Below, piece by piece: positions 37,078-45,685 of a stretch of 64,000 bases of DNA. Numbering within the stretch: position 1 is the stretch's first letter; each line of letters begins with the position of its first letter. The stretch comes from an uncultured Alphaproteobacteria bacterium. GTDB lineage: Bacteria > Pseudomonadota > Alphaproteobacteria > RF32 > CAG-239. Made by a program: the position numbers and the translations under genes. Under the pieces are notes generated by a model that saw only the letters and a program-made list of their open reading frames with translations, was not told where the DNA came from and ran no database searches. Where the stretch lies: contig CASFQO010000011.1 in NCBI GenBank assembly GCA_949297145.1, forward strand, positions 88,703 to 152,702, written 5' to 3'.

Positions 37078-38004
37078 ATGCCTTCAGAATATTCATCATC
37101 AACAAATACAAATTCATCCAACGACATAAATTACTATCTTGTTATCCAAAAATACTTAAAAAAACAATATCCGGATATATCCAAACAAGAAGCTAATACT
37201 TTGTCGCGAGAAATTGTTTTTGCACCAGAAAACTATACCTCAAAAATTAATTCTGCTCCCAAACCGGTTAAAGCACTGCGTGAAAATTTAGCCGATTTCA
37301 TAGAACGCGATAAATCAAACAAAGATTTCATCCCTTATTCATTAGATGCCGAAATTGCCGATTTGATAGAAAAGAACAATTGCGAAACATCCTCCATGAA
37401 TGAATACTATCGCTGGATATCTGCCACTGCTGACATTTTGCGTCACATGTCAGACGGAGAAATAACACATAGCGACGTAAGCGAGCGCAATGAATTTATA
37501 AATATGAGCTACGACCGCGAAGCAGAAATTTTGCTTTGTTTATCGTTGTACGAAGGTGCCGGAAAAGCCGCCAACAAAGCCAAAATAGATACCTTAAGAT
37601 TTAAGTTGGCACGTTTAAGAGAAATGCGGAGTATTGTTCGTAACACCTCAACTCTGGTTAATTCAAAATCCAAAGAAGACCGCACCAAAATACAAGAATA
37701 TTATGACTATTGCACAAATTTATTGGCACAAAAAGAAAATTATATTCCAAATTTTAACTTGATATTAAATTTAAATATCAATCATAGTAATGACGAAGAT
37801 TTGGAAGAAGACTATTCGTACATAAATTATTTGCGTCAGGCCGTATTAGAAATGATGCGAAGAATAGAAGAAGCTTCGGAAGAAAATCAACGCCCACAGC
37901 AACTGGAAAACGTAAACACATACGAAAACGAAACTGACGCAACTGAGCGTAATCAGGAAGTAGAACAACTTCTAAACAACGTTCAAGAACGAGAAGGAAG
38001 ATAA
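37078..38004 (+). CDS. Unknown, mostly helical protein
   Basis: 308 residues, soluble, with a high share of Asn, Glu, Ser and Lys and likely coiled-coil stretches (for example NEFINMSYDREAEILLCLSL and the last 50 residues rich in Glu, Asn and Gln). No catalytic motif. Co-transcribed with the TerB-like gene, which starts two bases before its ribosome binding region, so it may act with it. No family recognised. Confidence 0.55.
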   Translation: MPSEYSSSTNTNSSNDINYYLVIQKYLKKQYPDISKQEANTLSREIVFAPENYTSKINSAPKPVKALRENLADFIERDKSNKDFIPYSLDAEIADLIEKNNCETSSMNEYYRWISATADILRHMSDGEITHSDVSERNEFINMSYDREAEILLCLSLYEGAGKAANKAKIDTLRFKLARLREMRSIVRNTSTLVNSKSKEDRTKIQEYYDYCTNLLAQKENYIPNFNLILNLNINHSNDEDLEEDYSYINYLRQAVLEMMRRIEEASEENQRPQQLENVNTYENETDATERNQEVEQLLNNVQEREGR

Positions 38005-38030
38005 ATTATACATATTAAGGAGATAAACAT

Positions 38031-38345
38031 ATGGAAATTATGCTGGAAACCATACTCTGGTGCATAGAAGGCGTATTAGAATTATACTTCATACTGGCTG
38101 TCGTTAATGTAGCCCTATATTGGTGCATGCACTTCAAAATTATCGGCCAAGGCGGCGCTGCTTTCAAAAAATTCTTAGCATTTTTGCATCAAATAACCGA
38201 ACCTGTCTATGCCAAATTGCGTGAAAAGATAAAACCGGTATCCGGCTTTGACATTTCACCGTACGTACTGATTGTGGCTCTTTTATTTGTACTGCATATA
38301 TTAGAAAAGACACGTATGGTTTTAACCCCTGTGAGCGGGTCATAA
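38031..38345 (+). CDS. YggT-family membrane protein
   Basis: 104 residues, two hydrophobic segments (about 12-32 and 78-94) connected by a basic, aromatic loop with LHQITEPVYAKLREKIKPVS, the YggT family hallmark (Pro-containing loop). It sits at the start of the set yggT, DUF167, folD, an order seen in many Alphaproteobacteria. Function is unclear; family members are tied to osmotic stress and envelope assembly. AAGGAG stands before the ATG at a good distance. Confidence 0.82.
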   Translation: MEIMLETILWCIEGVLELYFILAVVNVALYWCMHFKIIGQGGAAFKKFLAFLHQITEPVYAKLREKIKPVSGFDISPYVLIVALLFVLHILEKTRMVLTPVSGS

Positions 38346-38354
38346 CAAGACGCA

Positions 38355-38675
38355 ATGTATTACGAAAAAACACTTTCAGGTTATATAATAAGAGTTCGGG
38401 TAACACCGAACTCTTCTAAAAATATGATATCGGGAGTTTTCACCGACAGCAACAACCAAGATTTTCTAAAAATCAATCTGCGCGCCGTCCCGGAAAAAGG
38501 CAAAGCCAACCAAGAGCTGATACTTTTTTTAAGTAAGCTCTTGCATCTAAGCAAAAGTAGTTTTACGATATTAAGCGGCGAAACGGACCGCTACAAGAAG
38601 CTTCAAATCAGCGCAGAAATAAAAGACGCGACATCATTTGAAGCCTTGCTAAAAACTTTAGGACAAAATCAATGA
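38355..38675 (+). CDS. DUF167 (YggU) family protein
   Basis: 106 residues with the family pattern RVRVTPNSSKNMISG and LRAVPEKGKANQELILFLSK, a small alpha/beta domain. Function unknown. It starts nine bases after yggT and its end overlaps the folD start by four bases. Confidence 0.85.
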   Translation: MYYEKTLSGYIIRVRVTPNSSKNMISGVFTDSNNQDFLKINLRAVPEKGKANQELILFLSKLLHLSKSSFTILSGETDRYKKLQISAEIKDATSFEALLKTLGQNQ

Positions 38676-39517
38676 CGGCACAAATCTTAAACGGAAAACA
38701 ATTGGCACAACAAATTCGCACCGAATTAAAACAAAAAATAAGCCTCACGCAAGCCTCTCCGTCATTATCTGTCATCATAGTCGGAAACGACCCTGCAAGT
38801 GAGATATATGTTCGTTCCAAAGAAAAAGCCTGCAACGAAGTCGGCATAAAGGTTCACACCTATAAATTAGCCGCAGACATCTCAGCAGCCGAGTTAAACG
38901 AACTCATTGACTTATTAAATAACAGCCGCGATGTCAATGGCATCTTGGTTCAGCTTCCCCTCCCGATGCATTTATCTCCTCAAGAAATTTTAACAAGGAT
39001 TAAACCGGAAAAAGACGTAGATGGCTTTCATCCGCTTAACACCGGTTTAGTACTCCAAAAGCAACCTTCAGCTTTTATTCCCTGCACCCCAAAAGGGATT
39101 CTCCGCCTCATACATAGCGTCAAAGGAGATTTAAGCGGTTTGAACGCCGTTGTCATCGGACGTTCTCACATAGTCGGCTTACCGGTTTCACATCTGCTGC
39201 TAAATGAGAATTGCACCGTAACCATAGCACACTCCAAAACCAAAAATCTACCAGATATATGTAAAAAAGCAGATATTCTGATTGCCTCCGTCGGCAAGCC
39301 GGAATTTATCACCAAAGATTACATCAAACCCGGCGCCATTATCATAGACGTTGGCATTAACCGCACACAAGAAGGCCTTAAAGGTGACGTCAAATATAAT
39401 GAGGCAATAGAAAAAACCTCATATATAACGCCGGTTCCGGGCGGTGTTGGCCCCATGACCATAGCCATGTTGCTAGAAAACACATACGAAGCATTTTTAA
39501 AACAAAATCGCTCTTAA
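38672..39517 (+). CDS. folD: Bifunctional methylenetetrahydrofolate dehydrogenase/cyclohydrolase
   Basis: 281 residues. Conserved segments are VIIVGNDPASEIYVRSKEKA, VQLPLPMHLSPQEIL, EKDVDGFHPLNTG, CTPKGI and VIGRSHIVGLPVSHLLL, ending with TPVPGGVGPMTIAMLL. The catalytic Lys is in the Tyr-Val-Arg-Ser-Lys-x-Lys segment. It interconverts 5,10-methylene- and 10-formyl-tetrahydrofolate. Start overlaps the DUF167 gene, so it is in the same operon. Confidence 0.96.
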   Translation: MTAQILNGKQLAQQIRTELKQKISLTQASPSLSVIIVGNDPASEIYVRSKEKACNEVGIKVHTYKLAADISAAELNELIDLLNNSRDVNGILVQLPLPMHLSPQEILTRIKPEKDVDGFHPLNTGLVLQKQPSAFIPCTPKGILRLIHSVKGDLSGLNAVVIGRSHIVGLPVSHLLLNENCTVTIAHSKTKNLPDICKKADILIASVGKPEFITKDYIKPGAIIIDVGINRTQEGLKGDVKYNEAIEKTSYITPVPGGVGPMTIAMLLENTYEAFLKQNRS

Positions 39518-39575
39518 AAAAGCCTCCTATCTGCATTATATTGAATCAATCATAACCACAACGAGGAGAAGTTTA

Positions 39576-40196
39576 ATGCGGAATCTGGGCAACATTTTTT
39601 TATACAACAACAATACGATTAACAAAGCCATCTATCATCAAAAATTAGAAAAGATGGGATACTTTTTGTTTGACACCGATAATCTACACAAATTCACCCT
39701 CTACAACAAAGAGATTATACCCAACGTCATCTTGTTTGACTTTGCCTTCCATACACCATTAGAATATATAACATCTCTCGAAAATAAGTTTGAACGCTCA
39801 TCCATTCCCATCATCGTCGTTAGCGAAGCTCCCCGCGCTTTAATTTATCATCCCAGTGTCAGTCATTACTTAAGCCATGAAGAAGCCCGAAAAAATCTGG
39901 AAGACATACTGGAAACCTATTGTGTCGGCAATAAAAGACACCATATTTTATACATCAATTTAAAGCCCTACGAGCGTTCAGACTTTGCCAAATCTGTGCA
40001 GGCTAGTGAATATTCCATCTTTGAAGTAAATACAATCAATGCCGCACAACTTTATATGAAGAAAAACACACCCAATATAATTTGTATCAACTTTTTGCCG
40101 GCCCTCAGCAAATCACAAAAACTATTTTCTTTCCCCAAAACATTTTATGTGGACAACACACAAAATATTAAGGAAGTGGAACAATTTTTACATTAA
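39576..40196 (+). CDS. Protein with two degenerate receiver-like domains
   Basis: 206 residues, soluble. Two successive halves (about 1-115 and 120-206) each show the alternating alpha/beta pattern of response-regulator receivers: an N-terminal strand with following helix (NIFLYNNNTINKAIYHQKLE; then ILYINLKPYERSDFAKSVQA), then a strand with an acidic or polar centre (PNVILFDFAF; PNIICINFLP). The phosphorylation pocket is not conserved in either, so signalling by aspartyl phosphate is unlikely. It could be a scaffold. GAGGAG stands before the ATG. Stands alone between folD and the DedA-family gene. Confidence 0.5.
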   Translation: MRNLGNIFLYNNNTINKAIYHQKLEKMGYFLFDTDNLHKFTLYNKEIIPNVILFDFAFHTPLEYITSLENKFERSSIPIIVVSEAPRALIYHPSVSHYLSHEEARKNLEDILETYCVGNKRHHILYINLKPYERSDFAKSVQASEYSIFEVNTINAAQLYMKKNTPNIICINFLPALSKSQKLFSFPKTFYVDNTQNIKEVEQFLH

Positions 40197-40237
40197 GAAT
40201 AAAAGCCGTAGTATAATTTCACAAAGAGAGAAAAGAC

Positions 40238-40831
40238 ATGGCTTTTAAAGATTTAACTCGTTCTATATATGACTATACTTTGAACTTAGCGGCCAAACAA
40301 AATGCGTTAACCTGGCTATTTATCATTTCTTTTATCGAAAGTTCATTCTTTCCGATTCCACCGGATATCATGATTATACCGATGGTATTAGCCACCCCAA
40401 AAGAAGCATACAAAATTGCCGGTGTTGCAACCATAGCCAGTGTATTGGGCGGTTATTTCGGCTACTTTATCGGCGTATATGGATTTGAGTTAATAGCGCG
40501 TCCTTTACTAGAATTTTATGGCTACATGGCACAATTTGCAAAATTTGAAAACTACTATCACGAATATGGCGCATGGATTGTTTTCGGTGCCGGCATCACG
40601 CCTTTCCCATACAAAATAATCACCATTGCCAGTGGCGTTGTACAATTAGATTTAGTAGTGTTCACAATAGCTTCTGTCATTGCCCGCGGCATGAGATTTT
40701 ATCTTATTGCATGGTTATTAAAACGCTTTGGCGACCCAATGAAAGTATTTATTGAAAAGAACTTGAATTTACTTTCCGTCATCTTTTTATTGCTCTTAAT
40801 TGGTGGATTTGCCGCCGTAAAATTCCTCTAA
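40238..40831 (+). CDS. DedA/SNARE-associated family membrane protein (YqaA-like)
   Basis: 197 residues with about five hydrophobic stretches. The family signature FIESSFFPIPPDIMIIPMVL and the central GYFGYFIGVYGFELIARPLL, then GAGITPFPYKIITIASGVVQ match the YqaA type of SNARE-associated proteins. These support membrane homeostasis and lipid-carrier flipping in other bacteria. GAGAG precedes the ATG, and a terminator follows. Confidence 0.88.
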   Translation: MAFKDLTRSIYDYTLNLAAKQNALTWLFIISFIESSFFPIPPDIMIIPMVLATPKEAYKIAGVATIASVLGGYFGYFIGVYGFELIARPLLEFYGYMAQFAKFENYYHEYGAWIVFGAGITPFPYKIITIASGVVQLDLVVFTIASVIARGMRFYLIAWLLKRFGDPMKVFIEKNLNLLSVIFLLLLIGGFAAVKFL

Positions 40832-40853
40832 AGCAAGAGAAAGTACAAATTCT

Positions 40854-40880
40854 AAATCCTGCATAAAAGCAGGATTTTTT
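40854..40880 (+). terminator. Rho-independent terminator after the DedA-family gene
   Basis: AAATCCTGC pairs with GCAGGATTT around a short loop and is followed by a run of T. Confidence 0.85.
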
Positions 40881-40979
40881 TATAGCCCCTTAAACAAGCT
40901 TGATAAAATATTCACCCTTATTTATATCAAAAAAAGAGGAGCTTAAGCCCCTCTCTTTTCAATCACATTTCCACGCGTT

Positions 40980-42371
40980 TTAACGACCGGCTTTAATTGC
41001 CTCAATCAACTCATGCGTTGTCGGAATATGCCCGTTAGCATAAAGCGGATCTTGTCCAAAACGATAAACTTGATGCCCTGCAAAAAGCAAATTATCATCT
41101 GTTTTACCGTTATGACTAATATCAAACAATGTCTTGTGAATGCAATATGTACGAGGGTCGCATATCTTACCGGTTGTTCCTTTTGTTCCAGACCAAGCAG
41201 AAAACTGGCATTGAGACAAGCAGCCCAAACATTTAGCTCTATCTTCTTTCATTGTCGCCCATTCTTGTGGTGTTAAAAAGACGACAGTTGAATCCGGCGT
41301 TTCCTGAATAACCGTAAATCCGGCTTTAATTTGATTATCAGCCTTTGCCAAATCAGATGCTTTAATAAACACCTCTTTAACATTACTCAAAGACAAAGGC
41401 GTATCAAATTCATCATCAGCCTCAAGCTTATAAGCAATTTCCCCATCCTTACGTTCCATCAAACGAGTAAGGAACTTATTTTTAATTGCTGAAGAATAAA
41501 ATCCCGTCGGACTGAAACGTTGCAAAACCACATCCCCAGGTTTTGTATGCAGCATAACTTTTTTCCACGCATCGCTGATAGGACTTTCTGTCGTGATCAT
41601 CGGTCTTGTACCGAATTGAAAAGCAACTTTACCGATTTCCGGATTATCCAAATAATCCGTCCAATCGCTTAAAGACCAAACTCCTCCAGCAATAACAATC
41701 GGTGTTTCGCTTAAACCTAATTTATTAAGTGTATCACGCAATTCTTTAATACGGTTATAAGGATTTTGCGGCTCATTTGGATTTTCAGCATTAGATAAGC
41801 CATTGTGTCCACCGGCAAGCCACGGATCTTCATAAACAACGCCGCCCAAAAATTCGCTATAATTAGAATAAGAGCGTTTCCACAAAATCTGAAAAGCACG
41901 CGCGGATGAAACAATCGGATAGTAATAAACACCTTGCGCTGAAGCAATCTCGCCTAATTTATAAGGAAGCCCTGCCCCGCAAGTTACGCCGTGAATAAGC
42001 CCTTTTGCACCTTTTAAAACCTCAGTAATAACGGTTTCAGAATCAGCCAATTCCCACAATTCATTAACATGAATACGTCCGTTATCACCAGCAATTTCAT
42101 GAGCAATTTGAGCCTGAGTAATGCCACCTTTAATAGCACCTTTGATTAAATCTTCATGGCGTTCTTGCCTTTTCAGACGATGAGAGCGCTCCAAAACCGG
42201 TTTCCCGTTTTCATCATAGTAATCAGCACTAACCAACGAAATGGTACCAACGCAACCTTCTTTTGCAAAAGCTCCGCTGCTGCGCCCATCCGTACCGTTA
42301 ATACCTTTACCTCCTTCAATAATAGGGCAAACCTCTTTACCCGAGATAACAATATTCTTTAAATTTATCAC
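40980..42371 (-). CDS. NAD(P)H-dependent flavin oxidoreductase (nitronate monooxygenase family)
   Basis: 463 residues, longer than the usual ~350 of the family. Barrel landmarks are IIEGGKGINGTDGRSSGAFA, LIHGVTCGAGLPYKLGEIA, YYYPIVSSARAFQILW, PIVIAGGVW and KVAFQFGTRPMI, which bind FMN. The C-terminal extension carries a Cys-rich cluster (CLGCLSQC then CDPRTYC), possibly a metal or iron-sulfur site. The substrate cannot be fixed; a nitronate or enoyl substrate is possible. No partner genes adjoin it; a T-rich leader lies upstream. Confidence 0.82.
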   Translation of the reverse strand: MINLKNIVISGKEVCPIIEGGKGINGTDGRSSGAFAKEGCVGTISLVSADYYDENGKPVLERSHRLKRQERHEDLIKGAIKGGITQAQIAHEIAGDNGRIHVNELWELADSETVITEVLKGAKGLIHGVTCGAGLPYKLGEIASAQGVYYYPIVSSARAFQILWKRSYSNYSEFLGGVVYEDPWLAGGHNGLSNAENPNEPQNPYNRIKELRDTLNKLGLSETPIVIAGGVWSLSDWTDYLDNPEIGKVAFQFGTRPMITTESPISDAWKKVMLHTKPGDVVLQRFSPTGFYSSAIKNKFLTRLMERKDGEIAYKLEADDEFDTPLSLSNVKEVFIKASDLAKADNQIKAGFTVIQETPDSTVVFLTPQEWATMKEDRAKCLGCLSQCQFSAWSGTKGTTGKICDPRTYCIHKTLFDISHNGKTDDNLLFAGHQVYRFGQDPLYANGHIPTTHELIEAIKAGR

Positions 42372-42481
42372 AAATTTTTCCTTAAAATATCAAAAAACCA
42401 ATACTTAATTTATAACAATAATTTTTAAAATGAAAAGTAGGCACTTCGAGGGTTGTTAGTATCCTCAAAGAAACTAACAGA

Positions 42482-43972
42482 TTAAAACGCCTTAAACAAC
42501 TTCGCCCAATCAATATCGTTTCCGACCACAAGAGCAATAGCAACACAACAGTAAGTATATGTAATTAAAGCATTTACAGTCGTTCCACCAATACGTCTAA
42601 CCAAAAAGCGTCGCCATTTTTTAACCATCCAGTGCAACAAATTAAAGCCAATGATGCAATAAACAAGCTGCAAAGATATCCCCAATTCGGCCAATGTCTC
42701 CTTATATCCAACGGCAAATCTCGGAAGAGATGTCACCAACAAACTATATAACATCACCAAAAAATAGGTTAAAAGCATAGCTCTTTTTTCGCTCTGCATC
42801 CGCACCAATTTGTCATGTTCCATACTTTCTTGAGACAATTTTTTGATTTCAAAACCGCGAATTTTGCGAGGCTCAGTTTTTTTCTCCTGAATAACTTTAA
42901 GATTAGCTTTTAATCTATCTTCAGCCACACATAAACCACACCCTTTATTTGTAAAATAAGCATGATTAGGATTCTTTTTGCAATGCTTCAAGTTTTTAAG
43001 CAGATAATCCAACTCCATCTGCCACTCAACGGCAGTCGGTCTCTTTTGCCCCTTAACAAAAGCTCTGTCAAAAAGTTTCATTGTACTCTGCGGCAAAAAT
43101 TCATGAATACTGTACGGATGCGGCGCCTGATAAGTATCCCCCCACATTCCGTAAGCATAGTGATATTGCTCAATTCTCTCCTGAATAGATAAAGCACTGT
43201 CGGCATTTTTCTTCACCACACCAGAAAACGGATGAATACCATTATTGAGCAACTTAAAAATAATCACCGCCAACGCAAACTTATCTTGTTCCTCTCCCAT
43301 TTCTTCACAAGATTGCGTCATTCCTTCCGGATAGATATACTCTTCGCTGACAAACTCCGCCGGAAACCGTGCCTGCTCTCCTTGAATAGAAAAGCCATCA
43401 CAGTCAAACATAGCCACCGTCATCGTCTTTTTATAAATAGATACGTTAGCCGGTTTCAAATCAATAATATAGTGTCCATATTTATGCAAAGACGCCACCA
43501 TCAACGCCACATTATATGCCGCCATCACACGATATTCATACTTATCGCTCAAGCCAAGCTTAGCCCGTACTGCTCCCTGCATCAAATGGTCCAAAGAAAC
43601 GGCCGCCGACGTATCAATAAACGGCATCATATAGCCGACGCAATACCCCTCATCATCCTCCAAAATAGCTTCCGGCCATGCAATCTGCACATATTCCACA
43701 CCTCCGGCAGTTACGCTTGGGATATTCGGGTTATTCATCACCATCGCTTCCAATTTCAAGCGATTCGTATTACTCTTCTGCCGTTCATGAAAAATTTTAG
43801 CAACCTTTTTAGGTTTACCGATAATTTCATAAATCTTACCGGCCGCCCCGCCTTTATTGAGGAGTTTACCAAGAGTAAGCCGCTCAAAATGTCTATCCGC
43901 AAAAATCGCATTAAACTGCAATTGCGGTTCTGTAGATGGTGTCGTTGCTAAAGAAATAGCGTCTGTACTCAT
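42482..43972 (-). CDS. Protein kinase of the vWA/PP2C/kinase triad (TerY-P type)
   Basis: 496 residues from ATG at 43972, overlapping the phosphatase stop (ATGA). Kinase landmarks: glycine loop KGGAAGKIYE (about 40), Lys59 in VAKIF, catalytic IIDLKPANVSIY with Asp171 and Asn176, and metal-binding DCDGF (about 190-194) in place of Asp-Phe-Gly. Behind the kinase lies a small Cys/His cluster (HCKKNPNHAYFTNKGCGLC), a likely zinc ribbon as in COG4248 kinases, then three hydrophobic segments that anchor it in the membrane. It is thought to phosphorylate targets opposed by the neighbouring phosphatase. Ser/Thr specificity is inferred. Confidence 0.85.
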   Translation of the reverse strand: MSTDAISLATTPSTEPQLQFNAIFADRHFERLTLGKLLNKGGAAGKIYEIIGKPKKVAKIFHERQKSNTNRLKLEAMVMNNPNIPSVTAGGVEYVQIAWPEAILEDDEGYCVGYMMPFIDTSAAVSLDHLMQGAVRAKLGLSDKYEYRVMAAYNVALMVASLHKYGHYIIDLKPANVSIYKKTMTVAMFDCDGFSIQGEQARFPAEFVSEEYIYPEGMTQSCEEMGEEQDKFALAVIIFKLLNNGIHPFSGVVKKNADSALSIQERIEQYHYAYGMWGDTYQAPHPYSIHEFLPQSTMKLFDRAFVKGQKRPTAVEWQMELDYLLKNLKHCKKNPNHAYFTNKGCGLCVAEDRLKANLKVIQEKKTEPRKIRGFEIKKLSQESMEHDKLVRMQSEKRAMLLTYFLVMLYSLLVTSLPRFAVGYKETLAELGISLQLVYCIIGFNLLHWMVKKWRRFLVRRIGGTTVNALITYTYCCVAIALVVGNDIDWAKLFKAF

Positions 43973-44751
43973 AGCCCTGCCCACAAAAAAGTTTTATCAT
44001 CGGAATTTAATTTTTGCGCCTGCTTGGTGTTAAGCGTATTATTCAAAGCCTTAAGAGCCTTCGTTTTGTTTTGTTCATTTTTAAGATAACGATTAATCGG
44101 CTCAATAAAACCATTTTTAAGTTCGCACATATCATCAGAAAGTGCAAAATTAGTCACTCCGTCGGTCATCAAAAAAAGCGCTTCTGCTTTTTCAATCGGC
44201 GTAAAGCGAAGACAATCCGCCCAATTTTTCATAGTATAAAAATACGTTTCACAAGAAAACGAACCATTTGCCGGCCGTGAAAGCGTATATTTAATTTTTT
44301 GAGCAGATAAGTCAGAAACGGCTCTGTCCCCTTTGACCGTATGCATGGCTATACCGGCGCCATCCCCGATATGGAAAAAGATGCCTCTGTTTTTATGATA
44401 AACAACTCCAACCAGAGTAGCCGAAAAATTCAAAATTTCTCTCTCTGATTTAGACTTATTAAGCCGATGAATAACCAATCTGGAGCGCGCCATATTAATC
44501 GCCTTAATCACTGCTTCTTTTGTGTCTTTAAGCGGCGTATTGATTAACACATTGACCAACGTTTCGCAAATAATTTTAGCGCCGATTTTTCCATAAACGG
44601 CAGAGCCCGCCCCGTCAGAAACAACTGCAACCAATTTATTGCCGGAGCAAGCATATTGATAAAAATCCTGACAAGGCTTTTGTTTAGCCAGATGCAACCC
44701 GCCTGTAATTTTAGTAGCAATAACCCGAATTGACCTAGGCGTTTTCTTCAT
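43969..44751 (-). CDS. PP2C-family protein phosphatase of the triad
   Basis: 260 residues. ATG at 44751 is chosen because GAGG lies six bases before it; a longer frame begins at 44817. PP2C motifs: HLAKQKPCQDFYQY with Asp29, AVVSDGAGSAVYGKIGAKI with Asp46/Gly47, FHIGDGAG and LFLMTDGVTNFAL. These bind the two metal ions used to remove phosphate from Ser/Thr. It overlaps the vWA gene by 17 bases and the kinase gene by four, a tight, translationally coupled cassette. Confidence 0.88.
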   Translation of the reverse strand: MKKTPRSIRVIATKITGGLHLAKQKPCQDFYQYACSGNKLVAVVSDGAGSAVYGKIGAKIICETLVNVLINTPLKDTKEAVIKAINMARSRLVIHRLNKSKSEREILNFSATLVGVVYHKNRGIFFHIGDGAGIAMHTVKGDRAVSDLSAQKIKYTLSRPANGSFSCETYFYTMKNWADCLRFTPIEKAEALFLMTDGVTNFALSDDMCELKNGFIEPINRYLKNEQNKTKALKALNNTLNTKQAQKLNSDDKTFLWAGL

Positions 44752-45427
44752 GCCAAGCCTCAATATCATCCAAAATATCAGGCATATTCGGCGCAGCTCT
44801 GGAAACACAAGACACACTGCGAGAAAGCCACAAGAAGAACTCTGTAAATTTCAATCCGCTCAAGCGTTTTGGCGGCAAAAGTGAAAATTTAGCCAATTTC
44901 TCCAAATTAGCCCCTTGCGTACCCACCGCATGAATAACAACCTTTTTATTTTGTTGTGCTTCACGACATTTTGCTGCAGCCAATTCCCAACCATAGTCTG
45001 TCGGTTCACCATCGCTGATAAGAAAAATCCATGGTCTTTTAGACGTAATACCGCAACTGTCATACAAACATTTCTGTTCTTCAATTTTATGCAAAGCCAA
45101 TTCCATAGCTTTGCCAATAGGCGATAAGCCGGATGCTTCCATAACCGGTGCGGTAAAGTTCATCGCATCCACCCAATCGGCCGAAATTTCAGCATCATCT
45201 TTACCATAAGCTTTAATCACCAACAACTGCACTCTTGAGCTAGCATCAATATCTTCTTTAAGTTCTCTCTCCAGCGCCTGCAAACCGGAATTAAGTTGTT
45301 TAATCGGCTCACCACGCATAGAACCTGAACAATCCAGCACCAAAATACACGGTGTTCTTTCATTAGCATTTTCAGCAAATTCCACATAAGGAATCATAAC
45401 ATCGGAAAAATCTTCTTTACTTTCCAT
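44735..45427 (-). CDS. von Willebrand factor A domain protein (TerY-like)
   Basis: 230 residues. The metal-ion-dependent adhesion site is intact: CILVLDCSGSMRGEPI (Asp32, Ser34, Ser36), Ser/Thr at ASGLSPIGKAMELAL and Asp in FLISDGEPTDYGWE. Together with the downstream phosphatase and kinase this is the TerY-P triad described in tellurite-type stress systems. The vWA protein probably recruits or presents substrates. First gene of the operon. No signal peptide, so cytoplasmic. Confidence 0.88.
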   Translation of the reverse strand: MESKEDFSDVMIPYVEFAENANERTPCILVLDCSGSMRGEPIKQLNSGLQALERELKEDIDASSRVQLLVIKAYGKDDAEISADWVDAMNFTAPVMEASGLSPIGKAMELALHKIEEQKCLYDSCGITSKRPWIFLISDGEPTDYGWELAAAKCREAQQNKKVVIHAVGTQGANLEKLAKFSLLPPKRLSGLKFTEFFLWLSRSVSCVSRAAPNMPDILDDIEAWHEENA

Positions 45428-45450
45428 AACATCCCCTCAAAAAACGAAGA

Positions 45451-45588
45451 CTAATAGTGTCTCGGATAAGAATGCGGATACCCGCTACCTTTAATAGGCT
45501 GGTTTGCAGAAATTCTTCCGCAAGCACTTACATATAAGATGGAAACAAATACTGAAAAAATTATTAAAAATTTAACTAAATATTTCAT
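45451..45588 (-). CDS. Tiny lipoprotein, LptM-like
   Basis: 45 residues, not detected by long-frame search. MKYLVKFLIIFSVFVSILYV is the signal peptide, followed by the lipobox SAC with Cys23, then GRISANQPIKGSGYPHSYP and a final Arg-His-Tyr. The Cys-Gly-Arg start and Tyr-Pro-(x)-Tyr-Pro-Arg-x-Tyr end resemble the small alphaproteobacterial lipoproteins of the LptM group, which support outer-membrane LPS-transporter maturation and often lie next to a TlpA-like gene and argH/lysA. Here it is divergent from the thioredoxin-like gene. AGG stands seven bases before the ATG. Confidence 0.6.
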   Translation of the reverse strand: MKYLVKFLIIFSVFVSILYVSACGRISANQPIKGSGYPHSYPRHY

Positions 45589-45685
45589 TTTTTAACCTAC
45601 ACATTGAATAACACCTAAAATCAGTTTATATGAACGAAGCATAAAGTACAAAGTTGAAATAAAGTAATTAACAGGAAAAAGCCCA

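Noticed and set aside
42440-42481. Imperfect hairpin behind the kinase gene
   Set aside because: ACTAACA/TGTTAGT stem without a T run; too weak to call a terminator.
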